A stretch of DNA of 62,705 nt, from contig CAOKAE010000009.1 of NCBI GenBank assembly GCA_948466335.1, positions 1 through 62,705 on the forward strand. The letters run 5' to 3'. Below are positions 17,336 through 25,019 of this stretch, piece by piece. A model generated the notes under the pieces. That model had not been told where the DNA came from, ran no database searches, and saw only the letters and a list, made by a program, of their open reading frames with translations. The first letter of the stretch is position 1. Each line of letters starts with the position of its first letter. The DNA is from an uncultured Coriobacteriia bacterium. GTDB lineage: Bacteria > Actinomycetota > Coriobacteriia > Coriobacteriales > QAMH01. Made by a program: the position numbers and the translations under genes.

Positions 17336-18445
17336 CTAGCCGGCGACGATACCGCCACCTAAGACGAGGTCATCCGAATACAAAACGATGGGCTGCCCGG
17401 ACCGAATGCCCCCTACGCGTTCGCTGAAGGCAACGACGACGCCTTCCTCCTTGCAAACGACCTGGGCGGGCACGGGCTTGCGGTCATAGGCGATGCGCGC
17501 GCGACACGAGCGCTTGCCCTCGGGAGGCTCGATGGAGGTCCAGCGTACGTCGCGCAACAGGCACATCTCGGCGCCCGCGACAGCGCGCGTCGCGGCGTAC
17601 ACGCGATGGGCCGCCACATCCTTGTACACGGCGAAAAGCTCCTCTTCGGAAAATGAGACAGATTGGTCAGACACATCTGTCTCATTTTGCAGGTCAGACC
17701 GGATGGCATAGCTGCCCAAGGGGGCATCCGGAGCAAAACGGTATTGACCCTCGTAGCCGTCAATGACGGAGTTATCGCCAAGATAGACGATGTCACCTGC
17801 GTCGCGCTCCAGACCGCCCTCGCCTTCGAGCCACGCAACGAAGCCCTCGTCATCGTAGAAGCACGGTTCGCCCTGCCCGTCGTTGACCGGTGCGATGCGC
17901 ATGAGGCCGGCACGCATCGCCATGCGACGCACGACACCCTTGTGCAGGTCCTCAAGCGGAAAGACGAGACGGGCGAGCTGCTCTTGGGAAAGCGTGTAGA
18001 GCAGGAAGGTCTGGTCCTTGGACTTGTCGAGAGGCTTGCGCAGCTGATAGGGCAGCAGCTGGAAGCCCGTCGTGTCACTCGTGACGCGGGCGTAATGCCC
18101 CGTCGCGACTTGCTCGCAGCCAAGGGCATCTGCTTGTTCGAAGAGCGCGGCCATCTTGATGTCGCGCGTGCAGATGGTACAGGGATTGGGAAAGAGTCCC
18201 TGCGCGAACTGGCGGGCCGTCTCTTCCTTGACCGTTTGCGCGAATTGCTCGCGCATGTCGATCACCAGATGCTCGATACCGAGTGCCTGAGCGCAGTTTT
18301 GCGCGCGCTCGATTGCGGCAGTCCTCTGCGGACTGTCGTGAAAGCGAAGCGTGACGCCCACCACCTCGTGAGCGTCACGCTTCAAAATCCAGGCGGCAAC
18401 AGACGAATCTATGCCACCACTCATACCAAGAAGAATCTTAGACAA
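17336..18445 (-). CDS. mnmA: MnmA-like tRNA 2-thiouridylase
   Basis: MnmA uses ATP and persulfide sulfur to make s2U34 in Lys/Glu/Gln tRNAs. The PP-loop SGGIDSS (residues 9-15), ATGHYAR, KSKDQTFLLYTLSQ and the Cys pair site (NPCTIC) are present, as is the GEPCFYDDEGFVAWL block with the second catalytic Cys. It departs from the family in the middle. The GQRKGLG motif is not visible, and there the protein instead carries residues encoded by a perfect DNA palindrome (17650-17688). The start appears to be TTG at 18445, 12 bp after rpsA. It could be a diverged paralogue. Confidence 0.8.
   Translation of the reverse strand: MSKILLGMSGGIDSSVAAWILKRDAHEVVGVTLRFHDSPQRTAAIERAQNCAQALGIEHLVIDMREQFAQTVKEETARQFAQGLFPNPCTICTRDIKMAALFEQADALGCEQVATGHYARVTSDTTGFQLLPYQLRKPLDKSKDQTFLLYTLSQEQLARLVFPLEDLHKGVVRRMAMRAGLMRIAPVNDGQGEPCFYDDEGFVAWLEGEGGLERDAGDIVYLGDNSVIDGYEGQYRFAPDAPLGSYAIRSDLQNETDVSDQSVSFSEEELFAVYKDVAAHRVYAATRAVAGAEMCLLRDVRWTSIEPPEGKRSCRARIAYDRKPVPAQVVCKEEGVVVAFSERVGGIRSGQPIVLYSDDLVLGGGIVAG
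17650..17688. repeat. TGAGACA palindrome, copy 1, in frame inside mnmA
   Basis: Arms AAAATGAGACAGAT (17650-17663) and ATCTGTCTCATTTT (17675-17688) match perfectly over 14 bp around TGGTCAGACAC. On the coding strand it gives about 13 residues (NETDVSDQSVSFS). The TTGGTCAGAC core also occurs in the copy at 52486-52529. Confidence 0.85.
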
Positions 18446-18457
18446 GCTTTGCCTTTT

Positions 18458-19675
18458 CTACTCTTCCGTGGGCTCTTCGGTCACGACTTCCTCGGCCACG
18501 ACCTCTTCGACCTCACCAGCGGGCTCATCGTCGGTCTCGGGCTTCTCGAGCTCGGCGACCTCGATCTCGACGCCCAGCGTCTCGGCGGCAGCCTTCATCG
18601 ACAGCGAGATGCGGCGACGGTCCATGTCGATGTCCATGACCTTGACCTGGACGGGATCGCCAACGTTGGAGACCTGACTCGGGACGTCGACGTGACGGGA
18701 TGCCATCTCGGAGATGTGCACCAGACCCTCGATGCCGTCGCCCAGCTCGACGAACGCGCCGAACGGAACGAGCTTGGTGACCGTACCCTCGACGATGGAG
18801 CCGACGGGATAGTTCTTGACGAGCGTGCGCCACGGATCCTCGGTGGTCTGCTTGAGACCGAGCGAGATGCGTTCGCGGCTCATGTCGACATCGAGAACCT
18901 CGACCTCGACCTCCTGGCCGACCTTGACGACCTCGGAGGGATGATTGACATGGCTCCAGGAGAGCTCGGAGATGTGGACCAGGCCGTCGATGCCACCCAG
19001 GTCAACGAAGGCACCGAAGTCGACGATGCTGGAAACGACGCCCTTGAGGTGCATGCCCTTGGCGAGCTTGGCCAGAACCTCGGCGCGCTCGGCCTTGCGG
19101 CCCTCTTCGAGGACGACGCGACGGGAGAGCACGACGTTGTTGCGGTTGCGGTCCATCTCGATGACGCGGGCCTCGAGCGTGGAGTGGATGTACGTGGAGA
19201 GATCCTTCACGCGGCGCAGGTCGACGAGGGACGCCGGCAGGAAGCCGCGCAGGCCGATGTCGAGAATGAGACCGCCCTTGACGACCTCGATAACCTCGCC
19301 CTCGACGTTCTCGCCGTTGTTGAACTTCTCCTCGACGGAAATCCAGGCGCGCTCGTACTCGGCACGCTTCTTGGAGAGGATGAGACGGCCGTCCTTGTCC
19401 TCCTTCTGGAGCACGAGGGCCTCAATCTGGTCGCCCAGATTGACGACCTCGGACGGATCGACATCGCGGCGAATGGAGAGCTCGCGCACGGGGATGACAC
19501 CCTCGGACTTGAAGCCGATGTCGAGCAGGACCTCGTCGCGGTCGAGCTTGACGATGGTACCGGTGACCAGGTCGCCTTCCTCGAAGGGATTGATCGTGCC
19601 GTCGATGAGGGCGTTCATCTCCTCGTCGGAGATCTCGGTTGCATCGATGACGGTAGGATTCTTGATTACGCTCAA
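18458..19675 (-). CDS. rpsA: 30S ribosomal protein S1
   Basis: S1 helps mRNA bind to the 30S subunit. The 405 residues contain four S1 RNA-binding domains (about 34-106, 121-190, 205-277 and 292-365), as in high-GC Gram-positives, and an acidic C-terminal tail (about 375-405) rich in Glu. Repeats of GLVHISE mark domains 3 and 4. The apparent start is TTG at 19675. Its GGGG Shine-Dalgarno sequence lies within a 7-bp hairpin (19678-19698), suggesting translational control. Confidence 0.95.
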   Translation of the reverse strand: MSVIKNPTVIDATEISDEEMNALIDGTINPFEEGDLVTGTIVKLDRDEVLLDIGFKSEGVIPVRELSIRRDVDPSEVVNLGDQIEALVLQKEDKDGRLILSKKRAEYERAWISVEEKFNNGENVEGEVIEVVKGGLILDIGLRGFLPASLVDLRRVKDLSTYIHSTLEARVIEMDRNRNNVVLSRRVVLEEGRKAERAEVLAKLAKGMHLKGVVSSIVDFGAFVDLGGIDGLVHISELSWSHVNHPSEVVKVGQEVEVEVLDVDMSRERISLGLKQTTEDPWRTLVKNYPVGSIVEGTVTKLVPFGAFVELGDGIEGLVHISEMASRHVDVPSQVSNVGDPVQVKVMDIDMDRRRISLSMKAAAETLGVEIEVAELEKPETDDEPAGEVEEVVAEEVVTEEPTEE

Positions 19676-19677
19676 GA

Positions 19678-19698
19678 GGACCCCTTTCTTCGGGGCCC
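19678..19698 (-). promoter_or_regulatory. Hairpin sequestering the rpsA ribosome-binding site
   Basis: In the mRNA sense, GGGCCCC-GAAGAAA-GGGGUCC forms seven pairs including one G-U, and ends 2 nt before the UUG start. It contains the GGGG that would serve as Shine-Dalgarno sequence. S1 genes are known to be autoregulated at translation in other bacteria; here that is inference. Confidence 0.5.
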
Positions 19699-19777
19699 GC
19701 GAATAAGTCGTAGGTAACGTTATTACTCGGGGCCAACAGAAACATCACGGTGCGGCCTATTCCGCACGCAAAGACAT

Positions 19778-19783
19778 ATTGTA
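19778..19783 (-). promoter_or_regulatory. Candidate -10 element of rpsA
   Basis: TACAAT on the minus strand, about 100 nt upstream of the rpsA start. No good -35 element at 16-18 nt is visible, so this is tentative. The rest of 19699-19901 shows nothing recognisable. Confidence 0.3.
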
Positions 19784-19901
19784 CCTCATAACCCCTTCGT
19801 ATCCATCAATAAGTTTGTAACGGACACGCGCAAACGCGTCTTGCGCCATTCTTGGAAGAACGCAAAATAGCAGTTGAAATACCCCATGCGTTTGAGGGAA
19901 A

Positions 19902-19919
19902 ATACTTGAGTTCAAGTAT
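19902..19919. promoter_or_regulatory. Perfect 18-bp dyad, possible operator
   Basis: ATACTTGA-GT-TCAAGTAT is a perfect inverted repeat with 8-bp arms, 55 bp upstream of the zinc-ribbon/YARHG gene. Short spacing and AT-rich arms suit a dimeric repressor or MerR-type site. There is no T-tract, so a terminator is unlikely. Confidence 0.5.
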
Positions 19920-19973
19920 ATGTACGAACACGCTACTCTGCACACAGCTTAGACGAACACACGGGGAGCACAC

Positions 19974-21533
19974 ATGCGTTGCGCCAAATGCGGCTTCAGT
20001 AACATCCACGGAGCAAAGTTCTGCTCCGAATGCGGATCTCCAATGGAAATGCCCTCTGCCGGCACCCAAGCAAGGCGCAGTTCAAACCGCAAGGTCATCA
20101 AGCTTCCATCAGACATGAGCAACGAGCCGACGACGCCCATCGAGCGTCCCTGGGAAGTGCGCGTCCCCAAGCGGGAGTCCAGTAGCACAACATCAGATGG
20201 CGCCACTGGCGCGGCAGGCTCCTCCGCTTCGTCAGGCAAGGGCCCTACGCCACGTCGCAAAACAAGCGCCGCGGGAACGACGGGCAAGATTCCCGCCATC
20301 AAGCGTCCCGCAAACGAATCGGGAAAGATTCCGGTCGAAGAGCGCGCATCCTCGAATACGGGCAGGATTGCCGCCGCGGGCGTGACGGCAAGACCTGCAG
20401 CCGGCGATACCACGCCGATTCTCATCGACGATTACGTGACGGGCTCTTCGGCTGCCACAGCTGGCGGCAGCTCGGATGCGACGCATCCGACCCGGCCCCG
20501 TCGTAGCGTACGCTACGAGACGAGGAACACGCCGAGCGATGGTTCGGGTGACAAGAGAAAATTCGTCATCATCCTCATCGCGCTTCTCATCGTCTGCTGT
20601 CTCGTGGCGCTCGGCGTCTTTCTCGCGAATTCGGGCAGCAACAGCAAGACGGTGAGCTTCGATACCGACGGAGGCACGGTCATCGGCAACCAGTACATCC
20701 TCGAAGGCGGAAAACTGGAACGTCCCGCCAATCCCACGCGCCCCGGCTACACCTTTGACGGATGGTACCTCGATGCCAACTACAACGAAGAGGCCATTTT
20801 CCCCCTCGATGTCACGCAGGACATGACGCTCTACGCCAAATGGAAGCAGACGAGCAACTCGAGCACGCTTCCGGGGGCGGGCACGGCAGTCACGCCGGGC
20901 ACGACGACGCCCGGCACCGACAGCACGACAAGCAACGGGGCCTCGACGGGTGGTTCCACGAGCTCCGGGTCAAGCTCGACCGGTTCTGCGACGAGCGGTA
21001 ACAACTCCGGCAACGGCTCGGGTTCGTCGAGCGCAGTGCGCCCGGGCGGTTCGAGTGGCGGCACCTCGGGTGGCGGCTCGGCCAACGCCGGTGGCTCCAC
21101 GGGTAGCAATACGAATGCCGGGGGCAACGGCAGCGGCAGCAACCTCAATGGCCCGGGCGTAAGCAATGGAGCCGTCAACGTCTCCATGGTCTCGGCCAAC
21201 GGACGCACGCTCACGGGCACGGTCAACCTGCACGACGGCTACGTCATCCCCAACTCGAGCGAGAAGGCCTACACCGTCGACGAGCTACGCGCGCTCGGCC
21301 TCAACGACGCCGAGCTCTGCATCGCCCGCAACGAACCCTATGCGCGCCAGGGCTACAGCTTCAGGAACCCCGGCTTGCAGGCCTACTTCAACTCCCGCAG
21401 CTGGTATCACAACAACGGTTGGCGTGGCGAGCTTCCGGCGGATAGCGCTGGTTACATCACCGCGCACAACCTGTTGACACTTGCCCAGGAGACGCCGGGC
21501 GCTGCCGCCTGGCTGCGCCTACGCGTGGGATAA
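19974..21533 (+). CDS. Envelope protein: zinc ribbon, membrane helix, InlB B-repeat, YARHG domain
   Basis: A 519-residue protein of mosaic build. It has an N-terminal double-Cys zinc ribbon (CAKCGFSN...FCSECGSPM, residues 3-21), a disordered Ser/Arg-rich stretch, and one transmembrane helix (about 196-217). Outside the membrane come one InlB B-type repeat (FDTDGGTVIGNQ...GYTFDGWYLD...MTLYAKW, about 226-290), a Gly/Ser-rich linker (about 295-405) and a C-terminal YARHG domain (about 423-504, ARNEPYARQGYSFRNPGLQAYF). Type: cytoplasmic ribbon, extracellular sensing or binding part. Function is unknown. It is divergent from rpsA behind the 18-bp dyad. Confidence 0.8.
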   Translation: MRCAKCGFSNIHGAKFCSECGSPMEMPSAGTQARRSSNRKVIKLPSDMSNEPTTPIERPWEVRVPKRESSSTTSDGATGAAGSSASSGKGPTPRRKTSAAGTTGKIPAIKRPANESGKIPVEERASSNTGRIAAAGVTARPAAGDTTPILIDDYVTGSSAATAGGSSDATHPTRPRRSVRYETRNTPSDGSGDKRKFVIILIALLIVCCLVALGVFLANSGSNSKTVSFDTDGGTVIGNQYILEGGKLERPANPTRPGYTFDGWYLDANYNEEAIFPLDVTQDMTLYAKWKQTSNSSTLPGAGTAVTPGTTTPGTDSTTSNGASTGGSTSSGSSSTGSATSGNNSGNGSGSSSAVRPGGSSGGTSGGGSANAGGSTGSNTNAGGNGSGSNLNGPGVSNGAVNVSMVSANGRTLTGTVNLHDGYVIPNSSEKAYTVDELRALGLNDAELCIARNEPYARQGYSFRNPGLQAYFNSRSWYHNNGWRGELPADSAGYITAHNLLTLAQETPGAAAWLRLRVG

Positions 21534-21843
21534 CGAGTCGTCGTCGGCTCGCCTACGCGCGTGTCATTTCGAGCGCAGCGAACGAAGTGAGCGAAGTCGA
21601 GAAATCTCGCGGTGGCAAGTTTTTTGCAGTTGTGACCCGCCGGCGGGTCTGATTCGATATGTTTTTGCCAAATACCGGCAAAGATGTGGTGTTTCAGACC
21701 CTTTTGTGGGTCTGAACGATGTGGTTCTTGTCACCTGACATTTCAAAACGGGTCTCAACCAGGCAGTTCTTGTCACTGGACGCCATCATATGAGACAAAT
21801 ACCCTGTGTATTTGTCTCATATCTTCACGAAGGCGTATTCGAT
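21534..21843. repeat. Hairpin-packed intergenic region (310 bp)
   Basis: No gene is visible between the convergent YARHG gene and polA. The region holds a GAGCGCAGCGAACGAAGTGA type imperfect palindrome (21563-21608), the perfect GACCCGCCGGCGGGTC (21634-21649), a TTGCC/GGCAA stem (21665-21681), TCAGACCC/GGGTCTGA (21694-21715), a repeated GTTCTTGTCAC (two copies in 21724-21775), and the TGAGACA palindrome at the end. Confidence 0.75.
21788..21822. repeat. TGAGACA palindrome, copy 2 (likely polA terminator)
   Basis: Arms ATATGAGACAAATAC and GTATTTGTCTCATAT match perfectly over 15 bp around CCTGT. It lies 22 bp beyond the polA stop and could end its transcript. Together with its flank up to the polA stop it is duplicated in inverted orientation after vsr. 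Confidence 0.85.
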
Positions 21844-24477
21844 TTAATGGGCGATGGCCCAGTTGGGACCCGTCTGCACATCGGCGATGAGCGGCACCTT
21901 GAGCTCGACCACGTTGTCCATCACCTCGGCGACGAGTGCGGCCATCGCGTCCGCCTCGTCTGCCGGGCATTCGAAGTCGAGTTCGTCATGCACTTGCAAG
22001 ACCATGTGTGCGTGCAGCCCCTCCTCGCGTCGGCGCTGGTTCACCTGGATCATCGCGAGTTTGATGATGTCGGCCGCCGACCCCTGCATGGGATGGTTCA
22101 TCGCCGTGCGCTCGCCAAAATGGCGCAGGTTCACATTGGGGCTTCGCAACTCGGGGATATGGCGCTTGCGGCCGAACATAGTCGTCGCATAGCCATCCTC
22201 GTACGCTTGCGCGACGACATCGTCGAGGTATTGGCGTACCTTGGGGTATGCCGCATAGTAGCGATCGATCATCTCCTGCGCCTCGGCCATGGGTATGTGC
22301 AGGTTCTGGCCCAGGCCAAACGCCTGTTGTCCGTAAACGATGCCGAAGTTGACCGCCTTGGCGCGCGAGCGCATATCGGGCGTGACCTCGTCAACCGACA
22401 CGCCGAAGACGTCGGATGCCGTATGGGCGTGGAAGTCCTCGCCGCTGAGGAACGCGTCGATGAGGCCCTCGTCTCCCGAGAGATGGGCAAGCAACCTGAG
22501 CTCGATCTGCGAATAGTCCGCGGAGAGGAACACGCCGCCTTCCGGCGCGACGAAAGCCTCCCGGATGCGGCGGCCGAGCTCGGTGCGTACGGGGATGTTC
22601 TGCAGGTTGGGATCGGAGGACGAGAGCCGGCCCGTGGTCGTGACCGTCTGGTTGAAGCTCGTGTGGATGCGTCCGTCCTCGCGGTCGACGAGCGTGGGAA
22701 GCGTGTCGAGATAGGTCGAGCGCAACTTGGTAAGCTCGCGATACTCGATAATCTTGTCTGGCAGGGGATGGTCCTCGCGCAGCTTCTCGAGCACGGCGGC
22801 GTTCGTCGACCAGCCGTTGCGATTCTTCTTCGACTTCTTCGTGTCCAGTCCAAGCACCTCGAACAGGATGTGCCCGAGCTGCTTGGGCGAATCGATGTTG
22901 AACTCCTCGCCCGCCAGGCCGATGATTTCGGAGCGCAGCGTCTCGATCTGTCCTGAAATCTCCTTGGAGATGTCCTTCAGGACGTCCGCGTCGATGGCCA
23001 CGCCAAAGCGCTCCATGGAAAGCAGCACGGGCATGAGACGCATCTCGATATCGCAGTAGAGATTCCAGGAATCATCTTCCTTGAGCTTGGTGGCAAGCAC
23101 GTCCACGAGGCTCTCGGCGACGGCAGCCTCGAACTGCCCGTCGCTCGGTGCGTCCTGACCCACTGGCTTGATGAGATCGAGATACTTCTCCGCGAGTTCG
23201 CTCGTCAGATAACTGCCGTTCGAATCGAGCAGGTAGGCCGCAAGGCTGCAATCGAAGAGCTGCGCGGAAAAGATCGCGTCAAGCTCATGGGCGGGATGAC
23301 CGGGTGTGAACACCTTGCGCAAAAGGCGCTTGACGTCGATGCCCACAAGGGTGCCCTCGGCCAGGATGTGCCCGATGAGCGGCGCGGCCACGTCAAGCGT
23401 CGTCTCGGCAAGACCGGCCCCATCCGAAAACACGATGGTGGATTCCTGGGCGAACAGCGACTGCTCGGCGGGTTCGTCGAGCGCGACGGCCACCCTGCGA
23501 CCCGCCCGTACCGCCGCCTTGACGAAGGACTCGGCGTCTTGGGCCATGTGATAGCTGAGCTTAACCTTGGGTTGTGGCATGGCCGCAGCAGTCGACGCGT
23601 CATCTCCCAGCAAGGCGAGCACCGCGCGCAGATGGCGGTTGAGGTGCAGGGCGCCGAATGCCTCGCTCACCTCCTGGGCCGAGAAGCTCGGGAAGTGCAC
23701 ATCGTCGAGGGAAAGCTCGACGGGCGCGTCGCGACGTATCGTGGCGACGGCACGGCTTATGCGCGCGTCTTCGGCATGCTCGCGGATGCGCTCCCCCATC
23801 TTTCCCTTGATCTCGTCTGCGTGTTCGAGTACGTCATCGAGCGAGCCCCATTCGACGAGCAGCTTGGCGGCGGTCTTCTCGCCCACGCCGGGCACGCCGG
23901 GAATGTTGTCGCTTGAATCGCCCTTGAGACCGAGGAAGTCCGGCACGAGCGCGGGCGTGATGCCATAGCGCTCGACGACCTTCTCGGGCGTGTAGATGAC
24001 CACGTCGGACATGCCCTTGCGCGTGGTCACGATGCTCGTGGTGTCACTCGCGAGCTGATAGGCGTCCTTGTCACCGGTGATGAGAAAGATGCGGTCGCCG
24101 TTTTCCTCGCCCCGCGCCGCCATGGTGCCCAGGATATCGTCTCCCTCATACCCGTCCATCGCGATGCAGGGAATGTTCATTGCCTCGAGCAGACCGCGGA
24201 TGATGGGAAACTGTACGGCGAGGGACTCGTCCATGGGAGGACGCTGCGCCTTGTAACCTTCGAGAAGCTTCATGCGCCAATCGGGACGATGCACGTCCCA
24301 TGCGCAGACGATGGCATCGGGATGATACTCCTCGATCATCTTCAGGAGCATCTGCATGAACCCGAAGACGGCGTTGGTCGGCGTACCGTCGGGCGCGTTC
24401 ATGGTCGATTGGACGGCGTGAAATGCGCGATGCAGAAGCGAGTTTCCGTCGATGACGGCAATCAGTCGATTAGACAT
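21844..24477 (-). CDS. polA: DNA polymerase I
   Basis: PolA works in Okazaki fragment processing and repair. With the ATG at 24477 (AAAGG upstream) it has 877 residues. The N-terminal 5'-3' nuclease (about 1-290) shows VIDGNSLLHRAFHA, DGYEGDDI and the GDSSDNIPGVPGVGEKTA helix-hairpin-helix. The middle domain has VALDEPAEQ where proofreading enzymes have DxE, so 3'-5' exonuclease is probably lost. The polymerase domain has motif A DYSQIELRLLAH, motif B RAKAVNFGIVYG and motif C QVHDELDFE. It is divergent from vsr. Confidence 0.97.
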   Translation of the reverse strand: MSNRLIAVIDGNSLLHRAFHAVQSTMNAPDGTPTNAVFGFMQMLLKMIEEYHPDAIVCAWDVHRPDWRMKLLEGYKAQRPPMDESLAVQFPIIRGLLEAMNIPCIAMDGYEGDDILGTMAARGEENGDRIFLITGDKDAYQLASDTTSIVTTRKGMSDVVIYTPEKVVERYGITPALVPDFLGLKGDSSDNIPGVPGVGEKTAAKLLVEWGSLDDVLEHADEIKGKMGERIREHAEDARISRAVATIRRDAPVELSLDDVHFPSFSAQEVSEAFGALHLNRHLRAVLALLGDDASTAAAMPQPKVKLSYHMAQDAESFVKAAVRAGRRVAVALDEPAEQSLFAQESTIVFSDGAGLAETTLDVAAPLIGHILAEGTLVGIDVKRLLRKVFTPGHPAHELDAIFSAQLFDCSLAAYLLDSNGSYLTSELAEKYLDLIKPVGQDAPSDGQFEAAVAESLVDVLATKLKEDDSWNLYCDIEMRLMPVLLSMERFGVAIDADVLKDISKEISGQIETLRSEIIGLAGEEFNIDSPKQLGHILFEVLGLDTKKSKKNRNGWSTNAAVLEKLREDHPLPDKIIEYRELTKLRSTYLDTLPTLVDREDGRIHTSFNQTVTTTGRLSSSDPNLQNIPVRTELGRRIREAFVAPEGGVFLSADYSQIELRLLAHLSGDEGLIDAFLSGEDFHAHTASDVFGVSVDEVTPDMRSRAKAVNFGIVYGQQAFGLGQNLHIPMAEAQEMIDRYYAAYPKVRQYLDDVVAQAYEDGYATTMFGRKRHIPELRSPNVNLRHFGERTAMNHPMQGSAADIIKLAMIQVNQRRREEGLHAHMVLQVHDELDFECPADEADAMAALVAEVMDNVVELKVPLIADVQTGPNWAIAH

Positions 24478-24537
24478 GGCCAGCCTTTCGGGCGACAGGG
24501 GCAGATGGTGCCCCACATAGTACCGCGAACTTGGAAC

Positions 24538-24565
24538 TTTGCGGCGCAGGTTCATGCAGTATCAT
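24538..24565 (+). promoter_or_regulatory. Candidate promoter of vsr (leaderless)
   Basis: TTTGCG, a 16-nt spacer and TATCAT (24560-24565). A start 7-8 nt later falls on the A of the ATG at 24573. No Shine-Dalgarno sequence precedes either ATG, in line with a leaderless transcript. Confidence 0.35.
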
Positions 24566-24572
24566 GGGGCGG

Positions 24573-24995
24573 ATGGTAAGCGAAGCCGTACATAACGTCA
24601 TGGTCGCGAACAAGCGCGCCAACACCAAGCCCGAGCTCGTCGTGCGCAAGATGCTGCGCGACATGGGTTGGCCGGGATATCGCTGCGACTGGAAGAAGTG
24701 CGCGGGGCATCCGGATATCGCCTACCCCGGCAGGCGCATTGCCCTGTTCGTCCATGGCTGCTATTGGCACCAGCACGAAGGCTGCAAGTACGCAAGCAAG
24801 CCCAAGAGCAACGTGGAGTTCTGGGAGCAGAAGTTCGCACGCAACAAGGCCCGCGACAAGCGCGTCACCGAACAGCTCGAAAGCGAAGGCTGGCATGTCG
24901 TCGTCATCTGGGAATGCGAACTCAAGAAGGACCGCATCGAAGAGACCCGTCAGCGCCTCCACGACGAAATCGAATACGCCTTCGTGGAAATATGA
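24573..24995 (+). CDS. vsr: Very short patch repair endonuclease Vsr
   Basis: Vsr nicks 5' of the mismatched T in T:G pairs left by deamination of 5-methylcytosine. The 140 residues carry NTKPELVVRKMLRDMGW, the catalytic Asp in GHPDIAYPGRRIALFVHGCYWHQHEGC, and the zinc-site His/Cys pattern. Start choice is uncertain. A TTTGCG-16-TATCAT promoter ends just before the ATG at 24573, suggesting a leaderless message; the ATG at 24564 is the alternative. No cytosine methyltransferase lies nearby, so it is an orphan here. Confidence 0.88.
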   Translation: MVSEAVHNVMVANKRANTKPELVVRKMLRDMGWPGYRCDWKKCAGHPDIAYPGRRIALFVHGCYWHQHEGCKYASKPKSNVEFWEQKFARNKARDKRVTEQLESEGWHVVVIWECELKKDRIEETRQRLHDEIEYAFVEI

Positions 24996-25019
24996 GACAA
25001 ATGCACAGAGTATTTGTCT
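24995..25019. repeat. TGAGACA palindrome, copy 3 (vsr terminator-like)
   Basis: AGACAAAT (24995-25002) and ATTTGTCT (25012-25019) pair across a 9-nt loop, starting at the vsr stop. With the last codons of vsr it forms the right half of the 53-bp inverted duplication around polA-vsr. Confidence 0.75.

Noticed and set aside
17663-19717. 684-codon open frame opposite mnmA and rpsA
   Set aside because: It crosses two well-supported genes and their gap and has no motif of its own.
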